From: an uncultured Bacteroidales bacterium
Lineage (GTDB): Bacteria; Bacteroidota; Bacteroidia; Bacteroidales; F082
NCBI GenBank assembly: GCA_905234275.1
Contig: CAJOHD010000001.1
Span: 62,001 to 126,000, forward strand
Length of the DNA: 64,000 nucleotides
Direction: 5' to 3'
Position numbers and translations under genes: made by a program. Positions 33,260 through 41,735 of this stretch are shown piece after piece (positions within the stretch are counted from its first letter, which is position 1; each line of letters opens with the position of its first letter). The notes below the pieces were generated by a model. That model saw nothing but the letters and a program-made list of their open reading frames with translations, was not told the origin of the DNA and searched no databases.

Positions 33260-33808
33260 TTATTCTTGTGCTTCAATCATTGGACCATTAAAGTTGACAT
33301 TGAATGACATCTCCTGTCCGTTGCCACCCAGAGGAGTTGCGCTGCCTGATGACTGAATGCTGTAGTTGTCTGCTGTTCCGGAAAGTGTTGCAGTTCCGTC
33401 AATGCAAAGTAAAACGCCTTGTTGTGACTTTAACATACCGCTGCATGAGCCGTCCGGCATAGGATCTTGTACGGTGTACTCATAAGTGCCGTTTGAAGGG
33501 AGATTCTGAACGCCAATAAGACTGAGTGCAAAGATGTTAGCATCTTCGGTAATACCGTCAGCCAGACCTATTGCCACTACATTTTTCTGAATGTCTTCGT
33601 CATAATAAGCTTTATAACTTGCAATTACGATGTTATATTCCTGACCGGCAACTGTTATAGTACCATAATCACCGATTGGAGGTGTAGGGGTTGGGATGAC
33701 ACCACCGCCGTTGTTTGATGAATCACTTTTCTTGCAACCTGTGAAAATCATAGCAAATACTGCTAATGCCATGAAGAGAGCTGTGCTCAATTTGTAAATG
33801 TTTTTCAT
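33260..33808 (-). CDS. Lipoprotein of unknown function, paralogue of the 32692 gene
   Basis: A 182-residue protein with leader MKNIYKLSTALFMALAVFAMIFTGC (Cys25), then KKSDSSNNGGG and a PTPTPP linker. The mature domain parallels the downstream gene: YGTITVAGQEYNIV, YYDEDIQKNVVAIGLADG, GTATLSGTADNYSIQSSGSATPLGG and MSFNVNFNGP. This indicates a tandem duplication. The pair has its own promoter after sufD and is bounded downstream by a terminator, so it is an island in the suf cluster, not necessarily part of it functionally. Confidence 0.72.
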   Translation of the reverse strand: MKNIYKLSTALFMALAVFAMIFTGCKKSDSSNNGGGVIPTPTPPIGDYGTITVAGQEYNIVIASYKAYYDEDIQKNVVAIGLADGITEDANIFALSLIGVQNLPSNGTYEYTVQDPMPDGSCSGMLKSQQGVLLCIDGTATLSGTADNYSIQSSGSATPLGGNGQEMSFNVNFNGPMIEAQE

Positions 33809-33840
33809 AGTTATTATTATTTATGTGTTTAAATTTTCTG

Positions 33841-33848
33841 CAAATATA
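33841..33848 (-). promoter_or_regulatory. -7 box (TATATTTG) for the lipoprotein pair
   Basis: TATATTTG on the minus strand, between the sufD stop and the first lipoprotein start, 32 bases before its ATG. Confidence 0.6.
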
Positions 33849-33853
33849 TGAAT

Positions 33854-34687
33854 TTATATTTTACTCATGTCGATTTTGAAAACTTTTTCTTTGTTGGTGC
33901 ACTGGAAGATGCAGGTGTCGCAACTTGAGAGTTCGCCTTTCAAACGGCGTTTTATCATGTCGTCGATGCTGTCGTGGATGCTCTCAATTTTGATGTGATT
34001 GCTGATTTCAGCTGCAAAAGCATACAAAAGAAGCATTCTCGCGTCAGCTTTCTTGATGCCGCGCTGGCGCATGTAGAACATAGCGTCTTGGTCGAGCTGA
34101 CCGGTGGAGGTGCCGTGTGAACATTTCACATCGTCGGCATAGATCTCAAGGAAAGGCATGGTGTTGATCTTCGCCTTATCGGTGAGGATGATGTTGCTGT
34201 TGTTCTGATATGCGTTGGTTTTCTGTGCGTGAGGAGCCACCATCACGTGACCGTTGAACACTGCCGATGCCTCGTCGTCCAAAATGCCTTTGAACTTCTC
34301 GTTGCTGCTGCAGTTCGGCACGTTGTGGTTGATTTTCATAAGGTTTTCGACGTGCTGTTTCTTGTCGAGGAGGTACAAACCATAAATCTGCAAATCTGCG
34401 CCCTCGCCATTGAGGTCGACGTTGATGTTGTTCTGCACAAAACCTGTGTTGAACGTCACCAGCACGAAATGCACGCTGCTGTTGGCTGCCTGCTTGATAT
34501 TGATGTGAGTGGTCAGATGTGAATCATCGTTGAGGTTCTGGATTCTGTACAGCTCGAGGGTGGCGTTTTCCTCCATCACGATGTCGCACTGCTCCTCGTT
34601 CGACTGCAGATGACTGCTGTCGTCCAAGAGCACGAGCTGCCGACTCTGATTCTTACCGACCGTTATGTTGTTTTCGAGATAAGCCAT
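33854..34687 (-). CDS. sufD: Short SufD, iron-sulfur scaffold subunit lacking the N-terminal domain
   Basis: SufD pairs with SufB and SufC to assemble iron-sulfur clusters. Only 277 residues, where the family usually has 400-450. The visible part is the beta-helix core (ATLELYRIQNLNDDSHLTTHINIKQAANSSVHFVLVTFNTGFVQNNINVDLNGEGADLQIYGLYL), the FKGILDDEASAVFNGHVMVAPHAQKTNAYQNNSNIILTD region, EIYADDVKCSHGTSTGQLD with the conserved His, and MRQRGIKKADARMLLLYAFA. The N-terminal helical domain is missing, and no remnant lies in the 11-base gap to sufC. The C-terminus has an extra CDTC/C motif. Confidence 0.88.
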   Translation of the reverse strand: MAYLENNITVGKNQSRQLVLLDDSSHLQSNEEQCDIVMEENATLELYRIQNLNDDSHLTTHINIKQAANSSVHFVLVTFNTGFVQNNINVDLNGEGADLQIYGLYLLDKKQHVENLMKINHNVPNCSSNEKFKGILDDEASAVFNGHVMVAPHAQKTNAYQNNSNIILTDKAKINTMPFLEIYADDVKCSHGTSTGQLDQDAMFYMRQRGIKKADARMLLLYAFAAEISNHIKIESIHDSIDDMIKRRLKGELSSCDTCIFQCTNKEKVFKIDMSKI

Positions 34688-34698
34688 CGTCGTAAATG

Positions 34699-35451
34699 TT
34701 AGAGTTTCAGATCCTTAACCCATTCGTAACCTTTTTCTTCGAGCTCGAGTGCTAGTTTCTTGTCGCCCGACTTCACTATTCTGCCGTCGTACATCACATG
34801 GACGAAATCAGGGACGATATAATCCAGAAGTCGCTGATAGTGAGTGATTACCACGAAAGCGTTGTGCTCGTTGTGAAGCTGGTTCACGCCGTTTGCAACT
34901 ATTCTCAATGCATCGATATCCAAGCCTGAGTCGGTCTCGTCGAGGATGGAAAGCTCAGGTTCGAGCATCGCCATCTGGAAGATCTCGTTTTTCTTCTTCT
35001 CGCCGCCTGAAAAGCCTACGTTGACGTAGCGGTTCTGCAGTTTCTCGGTGATTTCCACCATTGCCTGTTTCTGCTTCATCATCTTGGTGAACTCGATCAT
35101 CGACATCGGCGGAAGTCCCTGATATTCACGCTTTGCGTTGACTGCGGTGCGCATGAAGTTCTGCATTGAGACGCCTGGAATCTCCACTGGATACTGGAAA
35201 CTCAGGAAGATGCCGAGGTTGGCGCGTTCCTCAGGCGGCATACCGACGATGTTCTGGCCTTTGTACCAGATTTCGCCTTCGGTGATTTCATAGCCCTCGC
35301 GACCTGTAACGGCGGCTGCCCATGTGCTCTTGCCGGTTCCGTTAGGTCCCATGATGGCGTGAATTTCGCCCTCGTTCACTCCGAGGTTGAAGCCTTTTAA
35401 TATTTCTTTGCCTCCGATTGAGACATGTAAATTCTTAATATTCAGTAACAT
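34699..35451 (-). CDS. sufC: Fe-S assembly ATPase SufC
   Basis: The ABC-type ATPase of the SufBCD scaffold complex. The 250 residues show Walker A GPNGTGKSTWAAAVTG (about 35-50), the SufC-specific stretch FLSFQYPVEIPGVSMQNFMRTAVNA, signature GFSGGEKKKNEIFQMAML and Walker B ILDETDSGLDIDALRIVANGVN, which is the family form (LDETDSGLD). It lies between sufB and sufD on the same strand; gaps are 11 bases to sufD and 111 bases, filled with two repeats, to sufB. Confidence 0.95.
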   Translation of the reverse strand: MLLNIKNLHVSIGGKEILKGFNLGVNEGEIHAIMGPNGTGKSTWAAAVTGREGYEITEGEIWYKGQNIVGMPPEERANLGIFLSFQYPVEIPGVSMQNFMRTAVNAKREYQGLPPMSMIEFTKMMKQKQAMVEITEKLQNRYVNVGFSGGEKKKNEIFQMAMLEPELSILDETDSGLDIDALRIVANGVNQLHNEHNAFVVITHYQRLLDYIVPDFVHVMYDGRIVKSGDKKLALELEEKGYEWVKDLKL

Positions 35452-35486
35452 TTTATATAATTTTTTATTTTTTTCTAATTTGTTTG

Positions 35487-35523
35487 AGATTTCTCCACTT
35501 CGCTTTGCTACGGTCGAAATGAC
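35487..35523. repeat. Family A repeat in the sufB-sufC gap
   Basis: GAGATTTCTCCACTTCGC ... ACGGTCGAAATGAC, the closest relative of the copy inside sufS. It is followed after a few bases by a family B element. Confidence 0.75.
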
Positions 35524-35531
35524 GTCTTGTT

Positions 35532-35561
35532 TGTCATTCCGAGCGCAGCGAGGAACCTCAT
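35532..35561. repeat. Family B repeat next to the sufB stop
   Basis: TTGTCATTCCGAGCGCAGCG then AGGAACCTCA. The sufB stop codon begins about two bases beyond its right end. Confidence 0.75.
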
Positions 35562-35562
35562 C

Positions 35563-37011
35563 CTAACCTACGGAACCTTCCAATGTTATCGACAGCAATT
35601 TCTGCGCCTCCACTGCAAACTCCATCGGCAGCTTATTCAGCACATCCTTTGCGTATCCGTTGACAATCAAGCCGATGGCTTTTTCCGTCGGGATGCCGCG
35701 CTGGTTGCAGTAGAACAGCTGGTCTTCAGAAATTTTCGAGGTTGTAGCCTCGTGTTCGAGGATGCTGCTGTCGTTGCCGCATTCCACGTAAGGCCAGGTG
35801 TGCGCGCCACATTGGTCGCCAAGCAACAACGAGTCGCATTGCGAGAAATTACGGCAGTTGGTGGCTTCAGGCACCACTTTCACCAATCCACGGTAGCCGT
35901 TTTGACTGTGACCCGCCGAAATACCTTTCGAGATGATGGTTGAGCGGCTGTTTTTGCCGATGTGAATCATCTTTGTGCCGGTGTCGGCCTGTTGGTAGTT
36001 GTTGGTGACAGCCACCGAGTAGAACTCTGCCACTGTGTTGTCGCCTTTCAATATGCAGCTTGGGTATTTCCAAGTGATTGCAGAGCCAGTTTCGACCTGT
36101 GTCCACGAAATCTTAGCATTATCACCACGGCAGATGCCTCGTTTTGTGACGAAGTTGTAAATACCGCCTTTGCCGTCTTTATCGCCCGGATACCAGTTCT
36201 GAACCGTCGAATATTTCACTTCGGCGTCTTTTTCGGAAATGATTTCCACGATGGCTGCATGTAATTGATTTTCATCACGTTGAGGAGCGGTGCAGCCTTC
36301 CATGTAGCTCACGTATGCACCTTCGTCGGCAACGATCAAAGTCCTCTCAAACTGTCCTGTATTTGCAGCGTTGATTCTGAAATAAGTTGAGAGTTCGATA
36401 GGGCAGCGGACGCCTTTCGGCACGTAGCAGAACGAGCCGTCGCTGAACACTGCCGAGTTCAATGCCGCAAAGAAGTTGTCGGTGTATGGAACGACCTTTC
36501 CGAGATATTTTTTCACCAAGTCGGGGTGCTGTTTCACCGCCTCGCTGAACGACATGAAGATAATGCCGTGTTTTGAAAGCGTCTCCTGGAAGGTGGTCTT
36601 CACCGAAGTCGAGTCCATAACAGCGTCGACGGCCACTCCGGAGAGTTTTTTCTGCTCATCGAGCGAAATTCCGAGCTTGTCGAATGTCGCTAAAAGTTCA
36701 GGATCGACCTCATCCAAACTTTTTGCCTTGCGCTGTTTTGGTGCTGCGTAATATATAATGTCTTGAAAATCAATAGGTGGAATGGTGAGATGCGCCCAAG
36801 TTGGCATCTTCAAAGTCTGCCAGTGACGGAACGCCTTCAAACGGAAATCCAACAGCCAATCAGGCTCCTCTTTCTTCTTCGAAATAAGTCGTATGATGTC
36901 TTCATTCAAGCCTTTCGGGATGAAATCGGTCTCGATATCGGTCACAAAACCGAACTCATAGTCCTTATTTGTTACTTCTTCGATTATATTTTCCTTTGGA
37001 TTTGACTCCAT
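35563..37011 (-). CDS. sufB: Fe-S cluster assembly protein SufB
   Basis: SufB is the main scaffold on which the SufBCD complex builds iron-sulfur clusters. I use the ATG at 37011 ([22 protein letters not shown]); the longer frame runs through its promoter. The 482 residues contain [101 protein letters not shown] and the late [16 protein letters not shown] region. The C-terminus ([11 protein letters not shown]) is normal and ends next to a repeat. First gene of the suf cluster. Confidence 0.95.
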   Translation of the reverse strand: MESNPKENIIEEVTNKDYEFGFVTDIETDFIPKGLNEDIIRLISKKKEEPDWLLDFRLKAFRHWQTLKMPTWAHLTIPPIDFQDIIYYAAPKQRKAKSLDEVDPELLATFDKLGISLDEQKKLSGVAVDAVMDSTSVKTTFQETLSKHGIIFMSFSEAVKQHPDLVKKYLGKVVPYTDNFFAALNSAVFSDGSFCYVPKGVRCPIELSTYFRINAANTGQFERTLIVADEGAYVSYMEGCTAPQRDENQLHAAIVEIISEKDAEVKYSTVQNWYPGDKDGKGGIYNFVTKRGICRGDNAKISWTQVETGSAITWKYPSCILKGDNTVAEFYSVAVTNNYQQADTGTKMIHIGKNSRSTIISKGISAGHSQNGYRGLVKVVPEATNCRNFSQCDSLLLGDQCGAHTWPYVECGNDSSILEHEATTSKISEDQLFYCNQRGIPTEKAIGLIVNGYAKDVLNKLPMEFAVEAQKLLSITLEGSVG

Positions 37012-37036
37012 AATAAAAACTCTAATATTTAATTTG

Positions 37037-37044
37037 CAAAAATA
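37037..37044 (-). promoter_or_regulatory. -7 box (TATTTTTG) for sufBCD
   Basis: TATTTTTG on the minus strand, 25 bases before the sufB ATG and only 13 bases from the divergent -7 box at 37058-37065. Confidence 0.6.
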
Positions 37045-37057
37045 CAAAAAAAATTGG

Positions 37058-37065
37058 TAACTTTG
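37058..37065 (+). promoter_or_regulatory. -7 box (TAACTTTG) for the PHP-like membrane protein gene
   Basis: TAACTTTG with a -33 TTTG at 37033-37036, 21 bases upstream. That -33 element overlaps the divergent sufB -7 region, so the two promoters share DNA. Confidence 0.65.
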
Positions 37066-37082
37066 CATCATAATTTTTTGAT

Positions 37083-38117
37083 ATGTCGGAAAGAAAATTT
37101 TGGAATAAGATTAAAAGCAACAGGCTGTATCTGGCGCTGACGGGAATTGTCGGGGCTATCTTGTTGTTTTTCTTGGTGTTGTATCTGGCGGTGCCTTCAT
37201 ATACTTTTGCTGATATAGAGCCTTTCAACGGGGAGTTTATCTACAATCCTTACACTGAAATAAATCGTATAAACTATATAGATTTCCGTTCTGATAAGCT
37301 TGAAAATCAAGGAATTAAAGTGTATGAATATGGTTATGCTTTAGGAGGGGCGCGTTATCTTTGTCTGGGTTATGAATCGAAGCGAATAATCGACTATCCG
37401 TTTTTGCAAAGCATTCATTATAAGCAGTTTAACATTGACAAACTGAATAAAAAATGCCGTCTTGTGGCACCTGCGCATCCTTCGAAAGGGTTTAAGAAAG
37501 GAGAGATGACGCGATTGGATCATTATCGTGTGATGGAGGCATTGAGTCCGGACGATAACTCGTTGTATTACTGGGATATAGCGCTTTCAAACGGACACCG
37601 TGTGAACATCATAGCTACCGGACAGGATTTCGTGACGGCTTGTATTGGCGAAAATGATGCCGAGTCGGTTTATAAATCGCTCGAAACAGGCAATTCATAC
37701 GCTGTCGCATATCATGGAAAGTTGGCGGAAGTGCCTGAACTTCAAAGTGTTAAGTTGAAAGGCGACACTTTGGTAGTTGTACTGTCGGATAAGGCAAAAG
37801 AGGTGCGTTTTATTGGTCAGAATGCTATTGTAAAACAATCGGTTAGCAATGTCGCAGAAGCGTTTTACCCGATTCAAAAGGACGACACTTATATCAGGAC
37901 TGAGATTGAGTTTGAAGATGGTAACACATTGTATCTCAATCCGTTGGTACACCATCAATATCAATATTTCTTTGATTTGAACAAGGCGAAGATTATGAAG
38001 GGCCGCACATATCTGATGTGGGCGGTTTATATCATTGTTATTTTGGCTTATGCTAGGTTTGTCATTTCGACTGGACCTCGACCGAAGGGAGAGGAAAATG
38101 GAGAATCTCATAAATAA
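37083..38117 (+). CDS. Membrane-anchored PHP-like protein
   Basis: A 344-residue protein with a membrane segment near each end ([21 protein letters not shown], about 18-38; [18 protein letters not shown], about 308-325). Between them it resembles the C-terminal portion of PHP-family metal hydrolases ([54 protein letters not shown]), although the N-terminal HxH metal motif is not apparent, so it may be catalytically inactive. The last about 15 residues ([16 protein letters not shown]) are encoded by a family A repeat. The following glycosyltransferase gene starts inside the same repeat. Confidence 0.6.
   Translation: MSERKFWNKIKSNRLYLALTGIVGAILLFFLVLYLAVPSYTFADIEPFNGEFIYNPYTEINRINYIDFRSDKLENQGIKVYEYGYALGGARYLCLGYESKRIIDYPFLQSIHYKQFNIDKLNKKCRLVAPAHPSKGFKKGEMTRLDHYRVMEALSPDDNSLYYWDIALSNGHRVNIIATGQDFVTACIGENDAESVYKSLETGNSYAVAYHGKLAEVPELQSVKLKGDTLVVVLSDKAKEVRFIGQNAIVKQSVSNVAEAFYPIQKDDTYIRTEIEFEDGNTLYLNPLVHHQYQYFFDLNKAKIMKGRTYLMWAVYIIVILAYARFVISTGPRPKGEENGESHK
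38058..38105. repeat. Family A repeat spanning a stop/start junction
   Basis: TGTCATTTCGACTGGACC ... CGACCGAAGGGAGAGG. It encodes the C-terminal residues of the PHP-like protein and holds the ATG (38098) of the next gene. A related intergenic copy is at 61342-61379. Confidence 0.75.
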
Positions 38118-39660
38118 TTGTGACATGAAAATTCAGGAAAATAAAATCGACAAATATATCACTTGGCTGCTGATTATCAGTGCTATAGTGCGTGGTTTTC
38201 TTGCCGCTTTCATTGAGTTTGGCAACGATGAGGTTTATTATTGGACCTACGCAATGTATCCCGACTGGAGTCATTTCGACCATCCGGGAATGGTAGGTTG
38301 GGTGATGCAGATTTTTAGTCTTAACTTGTTGTTCCACAGCGAGTTTGCTTTGCGATTGTCGTCAATAATCTTTATGACTGTCGACACCTATATAATATAT
38401 AGACTCGGCTGCGTGATAAAGAGTAAACTTGCCGGATTTTATGCTGCTTTGCTTTACACGGCTTCGTTGTATTGCTTCATAATCACTGGCGTTTTCATCA
38501 TGCCCGACACTCCGCTGATGATGTTTACTTTGCTGTCAATTTATTGTTTTCTGGATGGTACACATCGAAGCACATCGTTTTTGTGGGGCGGTCTTTATGC
38601 GGGTCTCGCACTTCTTTCGAAATATTCTGCCATCTTCATTTGGGTCGGAGTGGGTCTTTATGTCCTGATTTATGACCGTAAACAGTTGAAAAACAAATAT
38701 TTATATTTTGCGGCATTGATATCTGCCGTGTGCATGTTGCCACTCTTGATTTGGAATTTGCAGAACGATTTCATCAGTTTCACATTCCATGGTGACCGTG
38801 TGAGTTTCTTCGGGAAGTTGCAGCCGCTTGATTTTCTGGCTGAGATTTTTGGCGAGCTGGGTTATAACAATCCTATCAACTATGTGCTGATAATCATAGC
38901 GTTAGTGGCATTGTGGAGGGGTAATAAATATATGGATGAGATGCCGCGGCGCCTGCTGCTTTGTTTCGCATTGCCGTTTATTGGGTTGTTCTGGTTCTTC
39001 TCATTGACGCGACCGATACTTCCTCACTGGTCGGCTCCTGCGTTCTCGTTGCTTTTGTTGTTCCCTGCATCGTATCTTGCTGATAAACAAGATGTTGCCA
39101 ACTTGGAAGATCGCGTTCCGAAATCGATAATTGCGACCTTGTCGTTGCTGGCTGTCGTCTTGGTTTTCGGTGTTTTGGAGATAAAAACAGGCGTTGTGCC
39201 GCTGCGTTTCGGTGAACGTGCAAACTCAGTGCGCTATTACGGAGAGGGCGATTTCACAACTACCATTTACGGCTGGCGTTCCATCAAAGATGATTTCCAG
39301 AAAATACGTGAGCAAAAGATTTCTGAAGGTGAGATGAAAGATACTGACGGAATGATAGGATTGCAGTGGTTCCCGATGGCCAATTTCGATTATTATGTTG
39401 CTAATCCGTTGGGTATCAATATGTATGGCTTGCGTGATATTGATAAAATCCATAAATATGCTTGGATTAACGAATATCGCGGAGGGCTCCACAAAGGTGC
39501 TGATTACTGGTTTTTGAACGAGAGTTCCGACTATTACGCTCCGGAGCGCTATCTTAATGATAAATTTGAAGAGATTTTGCCTTGCGACACCATCGTTGTG
39601 GATAGATGCGGTAAGCCGGCTAAATATGTCTTCGTGTATATGTGCAAGGGTCTGAAATAG
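38098..39660 (+). CDS. Family 39 (ArnT/PMT-type) glycosyltransferase
   Basis: An integral-membrane, lipid-linked-sugar glycosyltransferase of about 520 residues. The catalytic first loop is present: IEFGNDEVYYWTYAMYPDWSHFDHPGMVGW with the Asp-Glu pair. It is followed by about ten membrane helices and a periplasmic C-terminal domain (FPMANFDYYVANPLG; YVFVYMC). Starts at 38098 (MENLINNCD) or 38125 (MKIQENKID) are both plausible; the former overlaps the previous gene by 20 bases. It probably adds a sugar to lipid A, a glycan or a protein at the outer face of the inner membrane; the acceptor is unknown. Confidence 0.87.
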   Translation: MENLINNCDMKIQENKIDKYITWLLIISAIVRGFLAAFIEFGNDEVYYWTYAMYPDWSHFDHPGMVGWVMQIFSLNLLFHSEFALRLSSIIFMTVDTYIIYRLGCVIKSKLAGFYAALLYTASLYCFIITGVFIMPDTPLMMFTLLSIYCFLDGTHRSTSFLWGGLYAGLALLSKYSAIFIWVGVGLYVLIYDRKQLKNKYLYFAALISAVCMLPLLIWNLQNDFISFTFHGDRVSFFGKLQPLDFLAEIFGELGYNNPINYVLIIIALVALWRGNKYMDEMPRRLLLCFALPFIGLFWFFSLTRPILPHWSAPAFSLLLLFPASYLADKQDVANLEDRVPKSIIATLSLLAVVLVFGVLEIKTGVVPLRFGERANSVRYYGEGDFTTTIYGWRSIKDDFQKIREQKISEGEMKDTDGMIGLQWFPMANFDYYVANPLGINMYGLRDIDKIHKYAWINEYRGGLHKGADYWFLNESSDYYAPERYLNDKFEEILPCDTIVVDRCGKPAKYVFVYMCKGLK

Positions 39661-39726
39661 GGCCGATTTGTTAAAATTTATTAAGATTTCTTGCAGATTT
39701 TTGCAAGTTATGTTAAAAGTGCACTA

Positions 39727-39752
39727 AAACCGGCAAAAAGTTGTCGGTTTTT
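39727..39752 (+). terminator. Terminator after the family 39 glycosyltransferase gene
   Basis: AAACCGGCAA and TTGTCGGTTT form a stem (one G-T pair) around AAAG and end in TT. Confidence 0.55.
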
Positions 39753-39775
39753 GGATGCACCTATTTTTATATGTG

Positions 39776-39783
39776 TATATTTG
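39776..39783 (+). promoter_or_regulatory. -7 box (TATATTTG) for the DUF2851 gene
   Basis: TATATTTG with TTTG at 39750-39753, 22 bases upstream, inside the preceding terminator's T tract. The ATG is 20 bases downstream. Confidence 0.6.
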
Positions 39784-39802
39784 CAGAACCAAAACGTTAT
39801 TT

Positions 39803-41050
39803 ATGAAAGAAGATTTTATATATTATCTCTGGGAGAACAGGCTGCTATCGAAAGACCTCACGACTGTCGATGGTGAGACTGTCTATGTTATTTCCGTGGG
39901 CGTTCGTAATTATGACTCAGGTCCTGATTTTCTTGATGCTCGCATACGTATCGGAAAGACTTTGTGGGTTGGACATGTTGAGATGCATGTAAATGCGTCT
40001 GATTGGTTCTGTCATGGACATCAGAATGATGATGCGTACAATAATGTGATTCTACATGTTGTGTATCATAATGATACTGAACGGCTTGCAATTCCGACGC
40101 TTGAAATCAAAGGAAAATTTGACGAGAGTATTTACGAGAGATACAATGGTTTCTTGAAGTCGCGACGATGGATTCCATGCGAGAAAATCATTGCTGGCAT
40201 ACAGCAGTTTACTTGGCTTTCGTGGCTTGAGCGTATCGTGGTTGAGCGTCTCGAGACAGAGGTCAAAGACGTTTTTTCAAAACTCGTGGCGAATAGGTAT
40301 GACTGGGAAGAGACTCTGTATCAACGGATTATGCGTTATTGTGGCTTGAAGGTAAACAACGATGCATTTGAGAGACTGGCAATGTTGCTGCCTTTGAAGA
40401 TTTTGCGCAAACATATCGACAACCCGCTTCAGATAGAGGCATTGTTTTTCGGTTGCGCAGGCTTTCTCGAATGCGAGTTCACCGAAAGCTATCCTGTTCT
40501 TCTCCAGAGAGAATTCAAGGTGTTGAAAGCCAAGTTTAATCTGTCGGTGATGCATCTAGCATATTGGCGGTTCCTCAGATTGCGACCTCCAAATTTCCCT
40601 ACAATCCGCTTGGCGCAGATGGCGTCGATGGTGCGCAATTTTGACAAATTGTTTTCTAAGTTGCAGACAATCAGTGACTTGGATTCGATGCGAAATCTGT
40701 TTAACGTTGAAGTCAATGAATATTGGGACACGCATTTCCAGTTTGAAAAACCTTCTAGACTGGTGAGAAAGAACTTAGGCGTTACGGCTGTTGATGTGCT
40801 GATAATCAATGCGATAGTGCCTGTGCTGTTTAGCTATGGAATCTATCACGATGACCAAGAGCTGAAAAACAGAACGTTGGGACTTTTGAATGTGATGGAG
40901 CCTGAGGATAATGTAATAATTCGAAAGTTTTTAGGATTGGGGGTGAGCGTGTGTAATGCCCAGCAATCGCAGGCATTGCTGCATCTTTATAATTGCTATT
41001 GCAGAAAGCGTAATTGCTTGAAATGCAGAGTGTTTAGTGCGTTGAGATAA
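39803..41050 (+). CDS. DUF2851 family protein
   Basis: A 415-residue cytoplasmic protein. I start at the ATG at 39803 (MKEDFIYYLWENRLL) because the longer frame contains the promoter. The N-terminal part, YDSGPDFLDARIRIGKTLWVGHVEMHVNASDWFCHGHQNDDAYNNVILHVVYHNDTE, is the hallmark of DUF2851, a family I know mainly from Bacteroidota. The pattern of His, Asp and Glu residues looks like a nuclease or metal site, but the function is not established. The C-terminal half is helical and ends in a Cys-rich CYCRKRNCLKCR segment. Transcribed alone. Confidence 0.85.
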   Translation: MKEDFIYYLWENRLLSKDLTTVDGETVYVISVGVRNYDSGPDFLDARIRIGKTLWVGHVEMHVNASDWFCHGHQNDDAYNNVILHVVYHNDTERLAIPTLEIKGKFDESIYERYNGFLKSRRWIPCEKIIAGIQQFTWLSWLERIVVERLETEVKDVFSKLVANRYDWEETLYQRIMRYCGLKVNNDAFERLAMLLPLKILRKHIDNPLQIEALFFGCAGFLECEFTESYPVLLQREFKVLKAKFNLSVMHLAYWRFLRLRPPNFPTIRLAQMASMVRNFDKLFSKLQTISDLDSMRNLFNVEVNEYWDTHFQFEKPSRLVRKNLGVTAVDVLIINAIVPVLFSYGIYHDDQELKNRTLGLLNVMEPEDNVIIRKFLGLGVSVCNAQQSQALLHLYNCYCRKRNCLKCRVFSALR

Positions 41051-41090
41051 ATTTTTTATAAAAAAGTTTGCGTATTACAATAATTATGCT

Positions 41091-41098
41091 TAATTTTG
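41091..41098 (+). promoter_or_regulatory. -7 box (TAATTTTG) with -33 TTTG for the zapA unit
   Basis: TAATTTTG with TTTG at 41067-41070, exactly 20 bases upstream. One of the best two-part promoter matches in the window. Confidence 0.7.
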
Positions 41099-41130
41099 TG
41101 CGAAAATTCTAAAGCAAACTGTAAAAGGAA

Positions 41131-41424
41131 ATGGCTGATTTAAGTGTAAGACTTTCGGAAATCGAGGTAAAGTTGAGAAAGCTCGTAGCGCTTAAGAATC
41201 AACTTGTTGAGAAGAACAGGGAGCTGGTTCGAGAGAATGGGGAACTTCAAATGAAGGTTGAGATTCTTCAGACCGAGAACGAGGATTTGAGAGATAAAAT
41301 AAATAAAACAACAATTGTTAACGCACTCGGAAACGAGAAAGAAATTGAAGAAAGTAGGCAGTTGATCAAAGCATTGGTGAAAGAAATAGATCAATGTGTT
41401 GCGATATTGAACGCCGAACAGTGA
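41131..41424 (+). CDS. Short coiled-coil protein, ZapB-like
   Basis: A 97-residue protein that is almost entirely one coiled coil (heptad-spaced Leu/Ile through VKLRKLVALKNQLVEKNRELVRENGELQMKVEILQTENEDL), with a short helical C-terminal segment (ESRQLIKALVKEIDQCVAILN). Placed six bases or so before zapA in the same direction, it is probably a cell-division-ring partner of ZapA comparable with ZapB. The sequence of such proteins is too simple for a firm family call. Confidence 0.7.
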   Translation: MADLSVRLSEIEVKLRKLVALKNQLVEKNRELVRENGELQMKVEILQTENEDLRDKINKTTIVNALGNEKEIEESRQLIKALVKEIDQCVAILNAEQ

Positions 41425-41439
41425 TAAATATTGACGGTT

Positions 41440-41733
41440 ATGAGCGAAAGTGAAGAAATAAAGATTAGTATTACCGTTGCTGAACGCAATTACCGTCTGA
41501 CCATTGACAAGGCTGATGAGGAGAAGGTGCGGAGAGCCGCTGACATGATTAACGAACGTGTGAATGAGTTCAAGAGAGTCTATACAGATAAAGACTATCT
41601 GTCATTGGTCTCTATGGCTTGCATACAGTTCGCGACAAGCGTGGCGAAATATGAGAGCGATTCCGCATTCAAGGATCAATATCTTGACAAGCAACTCGAT
41701 GTTATTGATGATTTGTTGACTGAAAACTTATAA
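41440..41733 (+). CDS. zapA: Cell division protein ZapA
   Basis: ZapA bundles FtsZ filaments. The 97 residues show the globular head (KISITVAERNYRLTIDKADEEKVRRAADMINERVNEFKRVYTDKDYLSLVSMACIQFATSVAKYES) and the coiled-coil tail (KDQYLDKQLDVIDDLLTENL). A TTG at 41431 is in frame, but the ATG at 41440 is preferred. The following 6S RNA recalls the zapA-ssrS arrangement of Proteobacteria. Confidence 0.88.
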   Translation: MSESEEIKISITVAERNYRLTIDKADEEKVRRAADMINERVNEFKRVYTDKDYLSLVSMACIQFATSVAKYESDSAFKDQYLDKQLDVIDDLLTENL

Positions 41734-41735
41734 GA

